NCBI RefSeq assembly: GCF_900187265.1
Contig: NZ_LT906450.1
Coordinates: 4,579,444 to 4,643,443 of the forward strand
Source: Rhodococcus rhodochrous
GTDB taxonomy: Bacteria > Actinomycetota > Actinomycetes > Mycobacteriales > Mycobacteriaceae
Reading direction: 5' to 3'
Length of the DNA: 64,000 bases
Made by a program: the position numbers and the translations under genes. Numbering within the stretch: position 1 is the first letter of the stretch; every line of letters starts with the position of its first letter. Below are positions 51,107-59,755 of this stretch, piece by piece. Under the pieces are notes generated by a model. It saw only the letters and a list, made by a program, of their open reading frames with translations, searched no databases and was not told the DNA's origin.

Positions 51107-52003
51107 TCACTCCGGAGTCGGCAGAGCTTCCTCGGAGAGGCGGAGAACCTCTCGCAGCGCGGCACTGTCGTCGTCCTCCCGCCACACCAGCCGCACGTCG
51201 AGCGGCTCGGGATGATCGGCGAGGGGAACGAACACGACCTCGGGGTTGATGACGTTCGCCGCAACCGACGAGACCGTCATCGAACATCCGACCCCGGCCG
51301 AGACCAGGGCGATCAGCGACAGCGAATCCGGGGCACTCTGAACGATTCTCGGCGTGAAGCCGACATCGTGGGCGAGGCGGAGCAGCAGCTCGCGCAGCAT
51401 CGATCCGGGTTCGGCCGGAAGCATCACCCACGCCTCGCTCGCGAGGTCCTCGAGCCGGACCTCCTCGCGGCCGGCGAGCGGGTGTTCCCTGGGCAGCGCC
51501 ACGACGAGGTTCTCGCGGGCCACGACGCGCGACGCGATCCCCGGTGGGAAGAACAACAGGCGCACGATGCCGATGTCGAGCTTGCCCGCGGCCAGTTTGT
51601 TGAGTGCCTCGCTCGCGTACGCCGAACTGTCGAGCACGAATTCGATACCGGGATGGGTGCGTCGCACGAGCTTCGCCCACCGGCCCACGAGATAGTGCGA
51701 GGACGAACCGGCGAAACCGATACGGACCCTGCCGGTCTGGCCCGACCCCGCAGCGGTCACCGCCATCTCGGCCAGCCGGCAGGCGTCGAGGATGTTCCGG
51801 GCCGGCTCCACGAGCGCGCGACCGCTCTCCGTCAACCGCACGCTGCGGGTGTTGCGTTCGAAGAGTTCGGCTCCGAGTTCCTTCTCGAGTCTGCGGATCG
51901 TGCGGCTGAGCGGCGGCTGGGCCATGTGCAGCCGTTGCGCCGCCCGACCGAAATGCAGTTCCTCCGCCACCGCCAGGAACGCCTTCACCTGATGGATCTC
52001 CAC
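51107..52003 (-). CDS. LysR family transcriptional regulator
   Basis: 298 residues from GTG 52003. N-terminal winged helix (EIHQVKAFLAVAEELHFGRAAQRLHMAQPPLSRTIRRLEKELG) at 1-60 and a LysR substrate domain from about 92. Divergent from the CatIJ-type CoA-transferase by 71 bp, so it most likely activates that operon in the presence of a pathway intermediate. A GCGCC-N4-GGCGC dyad is present in the gap (around 52015-52030). It could also act on the permease/CaiB region. Effector unknown. Confidence 0.84.
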   Translation of the reverse strand: MEIHQVKAFLAVAEELHFGRAAQRLHMAQPPLSRTIRRLEKELGAELFERNTRSVRLTESGRALVEPARNILDACRLAEMAVTAAGSGQTGRVRIGFAGSSSHYLVGRWAKLVRRTHPGIEFVLDSSAYASEALNKLAAGKLDIGIVRLLFFPPGIASRVVARENLVVALPREHPLAGREEVRLEDLASEAWVMLPAEPGSMLRELLLRLAHDVGFTPRIVQSAPDSLSLIALVSAGVGCSMTVSSVAANVINPEVVFVPLADHPEPLDVRLVWREDDDSAALREVLRLSEEALPTPE

Positions 52004-52074
52004 GCGTCGATTATTGCGCCTGCGGGCGCCTGATATCCGACACCGAATTACCGACCACACGGAGGACGACCGGT

Positions 52075-52992
52075 ATGCCGGACAAAGTCATGACCATGCG
52101 CGAGGCGATAGCCACCTATGTCGAGGACGGCATGACCGTTGCCCTCGAGGGTTTCTCGCACCTCATCCCGTTCGCGGCGGCGCACGAGATCATCCGGCAG
52201 GGCAGGCGCGAGCTGACGTTGTGCCGCATGACCCCCGACATCATCTCCGACCAGCTCATCGCCGCCGACTGCGTGTCGAAGCTCGTCGCGTCGTTCTTCG
52301 CCAGCGGCTCGGCCGGTTCCCTCCACGAGATCCGCCGGCGCATCGAGAACCACGACCCCGTCGCACTCGAGGTCGAGGAGTACAGCCACTACGGCATGGT
52401 CTGCCGCTACCAGGCCGGCGCGGCCGGGCTGCCGTTCTTCCCGCTGCGCTCGTACGCCGGCAGCGATCTGCCGAAGATCAACCCGAACATCCGGCTCGTC
52501 GAGGACCCCTTCGGCGGCGGCAGCGTCTACGTCGTGCCTCCGCTGAACCCCGACGTGACGATCATCCACGCCCAGCGCGCCGACCGCTCCGGCAACGTCC
52601 AGATCTGGGGCATCGCCGGCGTCCAGCAGGAAGCGGTCTACGCCGCGAGGAAGGCCATCGTGGTGGTCGAGGAGATCGTCGACGACGATGTCATCCGCTC
52701 CGACCCCAGCCGCACCCTCGTGCCCGCGCACGCGGTGGACGCTGTGGTGTTGTGCCCGCGCGGAGCGCACCCCTCCTACGCGCAGGGCTACTACGACCGT
52801 GACTGCGCGTTCTACCGCCGCTGGACCGCGATCAGCAAGGACCCCCAGCAGCTGCGCACGTGGTTGAAGGAATGGGTCCTCACCACCGGCGACCATGCCG
52901 AATACCTCGAGAAACTGGGCGAGGAGTACTGGGCCGACCTCGAGGTCGCCCCGCGCCCCTCCGGGACCGTCGACTACGGGAGCCGAAAGTGA
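52075..52992 (+). CDS. CoA-transferase alpha subunit (CatI-type 3-oxoadipate/glutaconate family)
   Basis: 305 residues. ATG has a GGAGG Shine-Dalgarno 9 nt upstream. The family-I alpha-subunit features are MTMREAIATYVEDGMTVALEGFSHLIPFAAAHEIIRQG, whose central part (VALEGFSHLIP) closely follows CatI of Pseudomonas knackmussii, then SYAGSDLPKINPNIRL and QRADRSGNVQIWGI. CatIJ moves CoA from succinyl-CoA to 3-oxoadipate in aromatic catabolism; another 3-oxo acid is possible. It is coupled to the beta subunit by GTGA. Confidence 0.78.
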   Translation: MPDKVMTMREAIATYVEDGMTVALEGFSHLIPFAAAHEIIRQGRRELTLCRMTPDIISDQLIAADCVSKLVASFFASGSAGSLHEIRRRIENHDPVALEVEEYSHYGMVCRYQAGAAGLPFFPLRSYAGSDLPKINPNIRLVEDPFGGGSVYVVPPLNPDVTIIHAQRADRSGNVQIWGIAGVQQEAVYAARKAIVVVEEIVDDDVIRSDPSRTLVPAHAVDAVVLCPRGAHPSYAQGYYDRDCAFYRRWTAISKDPQQLRTWLKEWVLTTGDHAEYLEKLGEEYWADLEVAPRPSGTVDYGSRK

Positions 52993-53765
52993 CCACCACC
53001 GAAACCTTCTCCACCACCGAACTGATCGTCTCCGTCGCCGCGCGGGAGCTGGCCGGCAAGGCCCGGGTCTTCGCCGGGGTCGGTCTGCCCACCCTCGCCG
53101 TCGACCTCGCCGCCCGCACCTCGAACCCCGACGTCGAGCTGATCTACGAATCCGGCGTCTGCGGGGCGCATCCCGAGGCGATGGCCGAGGGCATCGCCGA
53201 TTCCGTCGTGGTCTCCGGCGCCGAATCGGTCGTGTCCATGGCGTCGCTGTTCGGGTACGTGCTGCAGGGCGGCAACGTCGACGTCGGCTTCCTCGGTGCG
53301 GCGCAGATCGATCGCTACGGCAGTCTCAACACCAGCATCATCGGTGATTGGGACAAGCCCACCGTGCGCCTGCCGGGTGGCGGCGGAGCCGTCGAGATCA
53401 TGCCCAACGCCGGCGAGGTGTTCGTGATCATGCGACGCCACGATCCGAGCGCCTTCCCCGCCGAACTGGACTTCTGCACGACCCCGAGTCCGGTGCGCGC
53501 CCGTGAGGCGGGCGTCGGCATCATGCCGCGCGGGCGCGGGGTGACGAAGGTGTTCACCAGCCTCGGCGTGCTGTCTCGGCAGGATCCCTTCGACGAACTC
53601 GAACTGACCAGCATCCACCGCGGTGTCACCGTCGACCAGGTCCGCACCGCGACCGGCTGGGATCTGAAGGTCTCCGACGAGCTGACGCTGACCGAGGATC
53701 CCACCGCCGAGGAGATCGACCTGCTGCGCAACGAGATCGACAAGGTCCGCCTGTATCTGCGGTGA
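52989..53765 (+). CDS. CoA-transferase beta subunit (CatJ-type)
   Basis: 258 residues from GTG 52989. The catalytic Glu of family-I transferases is in LIYESGVCGA, and the GGGNVDVGFLGAAQIDRYGSLNT-like stretch (QGGNVDVGFLGAAQIDRYG) and LPGGGGAVEIMPNAGEV follow. With the preceding alpha subunit it makes a heteromeric CoA-transferase. LysR is divergent. No other beta-ketoadipate genes occur nearby, so the substrate assignment rests on similarity to CatIJ. Confidence 0.8.
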   Translation: MTTTETFSTTELIVSVAARELAGKARVFAGVGLPTLAVDLAARTSNPDVELIYESGVCGAHPEAMAEGIADSVVVSGAESVVSMASLFGYVLQGGNVDVGFLGAAQIDRYGSLNTSIIGDWDKPTVRLPGGGGAVEIMPNAGEVFVIMRRHDPSAFPAELDFCTTPSPVRAREAGVGIMPRGRGVTKVFTSLGVLSRQDPFDELELTSIHRGVTVDQVRTATGWDLKVSDELTLTEDPTAEEIDLLRNEIDKVRLYLR

Positions 53766-53927
53766 TCGCCCGGCCGAGTCCGCCGAAGGCTGTCGATGTC
53801 ACCGGCGCGGCGGCTGGCAGGATGTCCGCAGCGGACGACGCACCGGATCCTGCTCTCGGCGGTCCCTGTGCGCGTCCGGTGTGATGCCCGGCGGACGGAC
53901 CGCCGTGATGCGGGAAGGCGGCACGTG

Positions 53928-54989
53928 ATGCACGCGAGCGCGATCCACGACCTCGTGGACGGCACGGTCGTCGCAGCCGTGATGCCCTTGACCGCGGCTG
54001 ATTCCGGCGGGGGTCGGGACGTCCCCGTCCTGATGCCGTTGTCCGGCCTCGCACACGGCACCGCAGAGAGTGCGGCCGGTCGCGCTGCCGTCGCGCTGGT
54101 CGACGAGCACGAGGTGTTCGCCGACCCTCCGACGGTCCTGCGTGGGATCGCCGCTGTGCGCGAGCGCGGATTCGCCGTGGCGGTCCGCATCGCGGAATCG
54201 ACGTCCCGCGCCACGGTCGTCCTTGCCCTGGTGGAGCCCGAGGTGGTCGTCGTACCGGCCGAGGCGCTCGTCGCATCCGACCTGCGGGCCGCCACGACCC
54301 TGCTGTCGTTGCGGGCCCACTGCGAGCGCACGAACTCCGTCGTTCTCGCCGAGGGTATCGACTCCGACCTGCATCGCCGGGCAGCCCTCGCCCACGGTAT
54401 CGATTTCGGTTGCGGTGCAGCGCTACAGGGTGAGGCCGATCCTTCGTCGCCGCGCGGTGAGCTGTTCCGGCAACCCTCCTGGAGCGCACCGCTCGACGAC
54501 GCGACCGCCACGCCCTTCCGCATCCTGTCGGCGGGGCGGGAACGCGTGCGGAGCGGCAAGGGGCTGCTGGTCTCCATGAGCGCCGATCTCGAGGCGCGGG
54601 CCGGGGAGGCAGGACCCGACACGGTGGCCCTCGGCACCTTCCAACACCACGACCACTTCACCGGAGCTGCGCGCAGGCGATGGATGTCGATGTCCGACAC
54701 CCTCGCGCACGTGGCGGTCTTCGCGGTCGGTTTCGGCACGAGCGACTCGGGCCCGGACCTCGTCCCGATCGAACCGCACGATCCACTCGTCGAGGAGTGG
54801 AACGTCATCCTCCTGGGAGAGTCGTTCGCGTGCGCACTCTCGGCGCTCGACCTGCACCGTCGAACTGCCGGCGGTGAGCGGGAGTTCGAGTACGTCGTCT
54901 CCTACGACCGGGAGGCCGTCGCCCGTGCGGCGCGCGCGACCCTGTCCCGTCCCCGACCGGTATCCCTGGAGATCCCGCCGTCGTCCTGA
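53928..54989 (+). CDS. degenerate-EAL/DICT sensor protein
   Basis: 353 residues from ATG 53928 (GTG 53925 adjacent). The first half is an EAL-like barrel remnant (VVVVPAEALVASDLRAAT; VLAEGIDSDLHRRAALAHGIDFGCGAALQGE) with no EAL/DDFG catalytic motifs. The C-terminal DICT domain has LLVSMSADLE, LGTFQHHDHFTGAARRRW, VDEWNV-like VEEWNVILLGESFACALSALDL and FEYVVSYDRE. DICT domains sense signals in c-di-GMP or light-related proteins. Convergent with a paralogue (15-bp gap). It probably binds rather than hydrolyses a nucleotide. Confidence 0.72.
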   Translation: MHASAIHDLVDGTVVAAVMPLTAADSGGGRDVPVLMPLSGLAHGTAESAAGRAAVALVDEHEVFADPPTVLRGIAAVRERGFAVAVRIAESTSRATVVLALVEPEVVVVPAEALVASDLRAATTLLSLRAHCERTNSVVLAEGIDSDLHRRAALAHGIDFGCGAALQGEADPSSPRGELFRQPSWSAPLDDATATPFRILSAGRERVRSGKGLLVSMSADLEARAGEAGPDTVALGTFQHHDHFTGAARRRWMSMSDTLAHVAVFAVGFGTSDSGPDLVPIEPHDPLVEEWNVILLGESFACALSALDLHRRTAGGEREFEYVVSYDREAVARAARATLSRPRPVSLEIPPSS

Positions 54990-55005
54990 GCCGCTCCCCC
55001 GCGGG

Positions 55006-56232
55006 TCACCCCTCGAAACGAGCCAGGATGCTGTGGGCGCACCGGATGACGGTGCCGCGGTCGTAGGACAGCACGTAGTGGAACTCGCGGTCGAGATCCG
55101 CTGCGTCGGTGTGCATGTCGAGCGCGGCGAGCACGCACGCGAAGTGCGGGCCGAGGACGACGACGTTCCATTCGTCGACCATCGGATCGTCCGGGTCCAA
55201 CGGCGCGTGGTGCACCGCGGAGTCGACGTAGGGATCGATTCCGACGCCGTAGACCCCGGTGTACGCGACCTGCTCGGCGAGCTGCGCCCATCGTGCCCGT
55301 GAAGTCGGCGTGAAGTGCTCGGCGCGCTGGAAGGTGCCGAGCACGATCGTCTCCGGTCCGGCTCCCACCGCGTTGGTCTCGAGCAGCTTGCTCATCGACA
55401 CCAGAAGCCGCTTGAAACTGCGCGTGCGCCTGCGCCCTTCGGACGCCAGGGCGAAGGGGGTGAGTTCGGGATCGTCCGGAACGGCAGGTCGCGGACGCAG
55501 CGACATGGGCTCGACGTCCGAATCCGATTGCGAGGCATCTCCGCTCGCAGCCACCGTCGGATACAGCGCGCCCATTCCGTATTCGGCGGCCAATCCCAGA
55601 GCGCGGCGGCGATGCAGTTCCGAATCGACACCCTGCGCGATGACGACCGCGCTGCTGGATTCGGTGTACGCGGCGACGGCGTGTGCGATCCTCGCCGTCG
55701 AGGCGTCGGCCGCACGCGCGATCAGGGCCGGCGACGTGATGATCACATCCGGTTCGACGAGCGGCAGCAGCGCGAGGGCCTGGACACGCGCTCCCACACC
55801 GTCCACCGCGACGAGCATGCCGGCGGTGCGCGCCGCCGCGATGGTGCGCAGCGTCCTGGCAGGGGCGGCGATCAGCGCCTGTTCGGTGATGAGCACGACC
55901 GTCGTCGGGCTCCGGCGGTCATCGAGCGCGCCGAGTTCGTCGAGGGAATCGAGATCGAGGGTGACCAGATGCGGCACGGCCGACTCGACGTGCCGGCCGG
56001 CCCTGCGCCATTTGATGCGGTCCAGCTGCGACTTCTGGTGCATGGCCCGGGCGGCCTCGCTCAGCGCGGTGGCGTCGTGCAACGATGATCCTCCCGGACC
56101 ACGCAGTTGCAGTTCGACGGCGGACAGCGCACCGCTGCCGAGCCGGTGGATGGGGGCGAGCTCCGTCTCCACGGTGAGGCCGCCGAACGCGGCCTCCGCG
56201 TCGGCGGCAGCGTCGGCAGGAACAGCGCTCAT
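55006..56232 (-). CDS. degenerate-EAL/DICT sensor protein, paralogue of the convergent gene
   Basis: 408 residues. It keeps a fuller EAL-like domain (about 15-235) starting ETELAPIHRLGSGALSAVELQLRG, where EAL is replaced by ELQ; VIAQGVDSELHRRRALGLAAEYGMGALYP closes the domain. A C-terminal DICT domain follows (LLVSMSKLLETN; LGTFQRAEHFTPTSRARW; WNVVVLGPHFACVLAALD). Metal ligands of active phosphodiesterases are missing, so it is likely a sensor. The paired paralogues stop 15 bp apart. Confidence 0.74.
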   Translation of the reverse strand: MSAVPADAAADAEAAFGGLTVETELAPIHRLGSGALSAVELQLRGPGGSSLHDATALSEAARAMHQKSQLDRIKWRRAGRHVESAVPHLVTLDLDSLDELGALDDRRSPTTVVLITEQALIAAPARTLRTIAAARTAGMLVAVDGVGARVQALALLPLVEPDVIITSPALIARAADASTARIAHAVAAYTESSSAVVIAQGVDSELHRRRALGLAAEYGMGALYPTVAASGDASQSDSDVEPMSLRPRPAVPDDPELTPFALASEGRRRTRSFKRLLVSMSKLLETNAVGAGPETIVLGTFQRAEHFTPTSRARWAQLAEQVAYTGVYGVGIDPYVDSAVHHAPLDPDDPMVDEWNVVVLGPHFACVLAALDMHTDAADLDREFHYVLSYDRGTVIRCAHSILARFEG

Positions 56233-56345
56233 GGATCCAGCATCCCATCTCCGGCCACCGATCGTCCGCTCGGGCCGACGGAGCCGGGAACATAGGATAT
56301 TTCCGCAGCTCAGAACACCTACGTTATAGAACCGTGATGTTGCGT

Positions 56346-56351
56346 TATCGT
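56346..56351 (+). promoter_or_regulatory. -10 box (TATCGT) before a possible leaderless ATG at 56358
   Basis: TATCGT ends 6 nt before an in-frame ATG that would lengthen the STAS protein by 56 residues. GTTCC-N5-GGAAC (56351-56364 region) and GTTAT repeats crowd the same stretch, suggesting a regulated promoter. Confidence 0.4.
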
Positions 56352-56525
56352 TCCGTTATGGAACGGGTCGTCGGGAAGCGACCTCCGTCGGACAGGCTCT
56401 GTGCAAGCCCGAGGCGAGTTCTCACCGCGACCCCGACGTTCTCACCACGACCCCAGCAGGCCGACCGTCTGTTCGTGATCCAGCCCGCACCGGACGGCAC
56501 GAATCCACGCCGACAGGAGACCGCA

Positions 56526-56948
56526 ATGAGCACACGTACGAGCACCACCCGCAGGATCGTCACCCACACCGGCGCACTCTCACGAGTCGGTGCAGCGACG
56601 ATCGCCCGAGCACCGCGCTACCGTCTCGACGTCCACTCGCCCTCCCGTCGCTGCAGTGTCCTGCGGGCGAAGGGCGATCTCGACATGACCGCCCGAGCGG
56701 AGTTCGCCTCCACTCTCGGCGACCTCGCACACTCGGGCGACCACGTCGTCGTCGACCTGTCCGAGGTGACCTTCATGTACTCCGAGGTCGCCTCGATGCT
56801 TGCCGATGCCGTTCACATCCGGCCCGGCCGTTTCCATGCCGTCGCACCCACGCGCCAGGTGCGCATGCTGCTCGACATCCTCGCTCCCGACCTCGACGTC
56901 ACCGACCGCACCGAGTGCGACACGGCCGGGAGCACGTCCGCCGCCTGA
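56526..56948 (+). CDS. STAS-domain protein (anti-sigma factor antagonist family)
   Basis: 140 residues from ATG 56526, which has AGGAGA 6 nt upstream. The STAS domain lies at about 48-130: CSVLRAKGDLDMTARAEF, then VVVDLSEVTFMYSEVASML, with the phosphorylatable Ser in MYSEV. Such proteins release sigma factors by binding anti-sigma kinases. No kinase or sigma gene is close. A leaderless in-frame start at 56358 would give 196 residues. It is convergent with the acyl-CoA dehydrogenase operon. A 292-bp region upstream holds only the promoter elements. Confidence 0.74.
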   Translation: MSTRTSTTRRIVTHTGALSRVGAATIARAPRYRLDVHSPSRRCSVLRAKGDLDMTARAEFASTLGDLAHSGDHVVVDLSEVTFMYSEVASMLADAVHIRPGRFHAVAPTRQVRMLLDILAPDLDVTDRTECDTAGSTSAA

Positions 56949-56967
56949 CGACGGCGACCGGCGGCGG

Positions 56968-58008
56968 TCAGCGCGCCGGGCCACCCGTGATCAACGCCCA
57001 CACCTCCTCGGCCTCACCGGCCGCGGCGAGCAGTTCGGAATCCCACGACGCGACCGTGCCGAATTCGCTGCGCCACGACAGGATCCGGTTGGCGTGCCGA
57101 TGCAGCTCGTGTTCCATCGTGAAGCCGATCGCGCCGAGCGCCTGATGGGCGTTGCGGGCGACGACGGAGGCCGCATGTCCGGCACACGACGCGGCCGCTG
57201 CGATCGCGAAGCGGGTCGACGCGTCACCGAAACCTCCCGCGACAACGGCATCGACCGCACCGTCCGCGGCGGCGTGCACGAGCGAGGCCTCGGTGGCAAT
57301 GTCGGCGACGAGCGCCTGCACCGCCTGGAACTTGCCCAGCGGACGACCGAACTGCACGCGCGCGGTGGTGTGGTCGACGACGAGCTCGAGGATCCGATCC
57401 ATCGCACCCGCGGTGGCCAGCGCACGGACGAGCGCGCCCCGGTAGCGGAACTCGTCGACGGTGCCCGCCGGAACGTCACGTCCCGACAGGGTCGACAGGT
57501 CGACGCACACGTGGTCGCGGGGCTCCGCCGCCAGGTTGACGGCCTCGACGATCTCGACATCGCCGCGAGCGACCTCGGCGACCTGCCATCCCTGCGGTGA
57601 CTCCCACAACACGACGATCGAGTCCGCGAACCGGGCCCACGGCACGTGGCGTGCGCGGCCGTCGGCGTCGAGCACCGCGGCGGTACGCACCGCCGGCGCC
57701 GCCTCGAGGCCCGCCTGCTCGAGGAGCCAACCCGCGAGCAGATCGTTCTCGGCCACCGGCACGGCAGCAGCAGCGCTGCCGGCGGCCTCGAGCAGCAGGG
57801 CGGCCTCGAGCCATCCCGCGCCGCTTCCGCCGCTCTCCTCCGAACCCGTGAGCCGATCGAGGCCGAGCTCGGTGAGGGTGCTCCACAGGGCACGATCGAG
57901 TTCGACGACCTCCCCGATGCGGTGGTCGTCACCCGAGGTGAACACCTCGGACAACATCTGTGCGAAATCGCGCAGTTCCGTCGACTGCAGTGCGTCCTGC
58001 CCGCTCAT
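56968..58008 (-). CDS. acyl-CoA dehydrogenase, short subunit of a probable heteromer
   Basis: 346 residues. N-terminal ACAD fold (TELRDFAQMLSEVF; AALLLEAAGSAAAAVPVAEND) and C-terminal helices with ARVQFGRPLGKFQAVQALVADIATE and NAHQALGAIGFTMEHELHRH. FAD-binding middle motifs (TEPxxGSD) and a catalytic Glu are missing. Such short subunits pair with a full-length partner in alpha2beta2 dehydrogenases, as in actinobacterial steroid side-chain oxidation. The partner is the next gene upstream (4-bp overlap). Last gene of the six-gene operon. Confidence 0.77.
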   Translation of the reverse strand: MSGQDALQSTELRDFAQMLSEVFTSGDDHRIGEVVELDRALWSTLTELGLDRLTGSEESGGSGAGWLEAALLLEAAGSAAAAVPVAENDLLAGWLLEQAGLEAAPAVRTAAVLDADGRARHVPWARFADSIVVLWESPQGWQVAEVARGDVEIVEAVNLAAEPRDHVCVDLSTLSGRDVPAGTVDEFRYRGALVRALATAGAMDRILELVVDHTTARVQFGRPLGKFQAVQALVADIATEASLVHAAADGAVDAVVAGGFGDASTRFAIAAAASCAGHAASVVARNAHQALGAIGFTMEHELHRHANRILSWRSEFGTVASWDSELLAAAGEAEEVWALITGGPAR

Positions 58009-59150
58009 CTCATCCCCAATCCTCGTGCGATGACCCCGCGGAGGATCTCGCTCGTGCCGCCGCGCAGTGTGAAGCCCGGTCGTTGCATGACGCCTGCCCG
58101 GACGAGCTCGGCCAGATGTGCGTCGGCCGCGGTGTATCCCGCGATCTCGTCGGCGAGATCCGCCAGGTCACCTTCGGTCTTCGTGCCGAGCACCTTCACG
58201 ACCGACGCCGCGAGTTCGGCGTTCTCGCCACGTTCGAGGGACTCGGAGACCGCGGTTGACATGCGATGCAGGCCCGCCATGCGCCCGATGGTCGCTCCGA
58301 TGCGGGTGTCCGCTTCGACGCTGCCGTCGGCCACACCGTGCACGAGGGATTCGAGCACCCCGAAGGTCGACAGGAAACGTTCGGGACCGCTGCGCTCGTA
58401 ACCGAGCTCGCTCGTCACCTGCTCCCAGCCGGCGCCGATCTGCCCGAGCACCAGGTCGTCCGGGACGAAGACGTCGTCGAGCAGCACCTCGTTGAAGTGG
58501 TGGTCGCCGGACATCGACAGGATCGGGCGGATGGTCACGCCCGGGGAGTCGAGCAGCACGATGAACTGGCTCAGCCCGTCGTGACGGTGCGCCGGATCGA
58601 GCGGTGCGGAGCGCGCGAGGCCGAAGAAGGCGTCGGCGTGGTGCGCCCCGGACGTCCACAACTTGGTGCCGGAGATCCGCCACCCACCGTCCACCTGCGT
58701 GGCCTTCGTCTTGACGCTCGCGAGGTCGGATCCGGAGTCGGGCTCGGACATGCCGATGGCCCAGCAGATCTCACCGGCCGCGATGCCCGGCAGGAACCGC
58801 TTCTTCTGCTCCTCGGTGCCGTACTTCAGCAGCGACGGTGCGGCCTGACGGTCGGCGACCCACTGGGCGGCGACCGGAGCGCCCACCGCGAGCAACTCCT
58901 CGGTGACGACGAAGCGCTCCATGAAGGTCCGTCCGTGTCCGCCGTACTCGACGGGGATCGTCATACCCACCCAGCCGCGAGCGGCGAGCGCACGCGTGAA
59001 ATCGGGGTTCCATCGCGTCAGCCAGGTGTCGATGCCCGGCGTGAACACGCCCGCGTCGATCTGTTCCTTCAGGAACGCCCGTACCTCGGCACGGAGTTCC
59101 GTCAGTGCCGGGTCGGGGGTGCCCGCCCTCGGCACGAGTCGTGCACTCAT
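58005..59150 (-). CDS. acyl-CoA dehydrogenase, larger subunit of the probable heteromer
   Basis: 381 residues from ATG 59150 with AAGGAG 7 nt upstream. FAD-site motifs are present: AIGMSEPDSGSDL, ISGTKLWTSGA, and C-terminal GFTLRGGTSEILRG, where the usual Glu of YEGT is replaced by Gly. A Glu in LGYERSGPER may serve as base, as in related two-subunit enzymes. It overlaps the TetR stop and the short-subunit start by 4 bp each. Substrate probably a bulky branched acyl-CoA. Confidence 0.79.
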   Translation of the reverse strand: MSARLVPRAGTPDPALTELRAEVRAFLKEQIDAGVFTPGIDTWLTRWNPDFTRALAARGWVGMTIPVEYGGHGRTFMERFVVTEELLAVGAPVAAQWVADRQAAPSLLKYGTEEQKKRFLPGIAAGEICWAIGMSEPDSGSDLASVKTKATQVDGGWRISGTKLWTSGAHHADAFFGLARSAPLDPAHRHDGLSQFIVLLDSPGVTIRPILSMSGDHHFNEVLLDDVFVPDDLVLGQIGAGWEQVTSELGYERSGPERFLSTFGVLESLVHGVADGSVEADTRIGATIGRMAGLHRMSTAVSESLERGENAELAASVVKVLGTKTEGDLADLADEIAGYTAADAHLAELVRAGVMQRPGFTLRGGTSEILRGVIARGLGMR

Positions 59151-59755
59151 CGTGAATCTCCTTCTCCACCGGTGATGGTGGGACACAGCAGCGCCAGCGA
59201 CAGGTCCGCGTAGCGTTCGGCGATCTCGTCCGGGCCGTCCGGGCCCGCGGGGTCGTACCAGTTGGCGATCGCCGAGACCATCGCCAGGATCGACCGGCGG
59301 CAGTCGTCGGGATACCTCGTGGTGAAGACACCCTGTGCGACACCGCGATCGATGATGTCGCGGATCCGTCTCCGACCGGCGCGCCGGCGTTCCTCGTACA
59401 GTCGCGCACCCTCGGGTTCGAGGTTGCGCACTTCCGTCGCGATCATGCGGCCCTGCTCGGGGAACTGCGTGCGGAAGATGACGTTCCCCCTGACGAACGC
59501 GCGGATCTGCTCGACGGGATCGTCGCCGGCGCGGGCGAGTTCGGCGTCGCAGACCGCGTCGTAGGTGTCGACACCGTCGAGCAGGATCGCCAGCAGCAGA
59601 TCCTGTTTGTTCTTGTAGTGGTAGTACAGCGCGGACAGGCTCACGCCGGCTTCCTGCGCGATCGTCCGGATCGACGACGAGCCGTATCCGTTGCGCACGA
59701 ATTCCTTCCGGCCCGCCTCGATGAAGACGCGCTGTTTCGGCGACAGCACTCTCAC
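59147..59755 (-). CDS. TetR family regulator of the beta-oxidation operon
   Basis: 202 residues from GTG 59755. The helix-turn-helix (QRVFIEAGRKEFVRNGYGSSSIRTIAQEAGVSLSALYYHYKNKQDLL) spans about 8-58. It is embedded in the operon, coupled to FadD (GTGA) and to the dehydrogenase (ATGA). The perfect palindrome GAACGATCGTTC at the operon promoter is its likely binding site. Acyl-CoA intermediates are the usual ligands for such regulators. KstR2-type binding boxes are not seen. Confidence 0.82.
   Translation of the reverse strand: MRVLSPKQRVFIEAGRKEFVRNGYGSSSIRTIAQEAGVSLSALYYHYKNKQDLLLAILLDGVDTYDAVCDAELARAGDDPVEQIRAFVRGNVIFRTQFPEQGRMIATEVRNLEPEGARLYEERRRAGRRRIRDIIDRGVAQGVFTTRYPDDCRRSILAMVSAIANWYDPAGPDGPDEIAERYADLSLALLCPTITGGEGDSR

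Noticed and set aside
52075-53765. IpdAB (steroid ring-opening CoA-transferase-like) identity for the CoA-transferase pair
   Set aside because: The alpha subunit follows CatI (ALEGFSHLIP, SYAGSDLP) rather than the IpdA pattern, and no steroid genes are adjacent.
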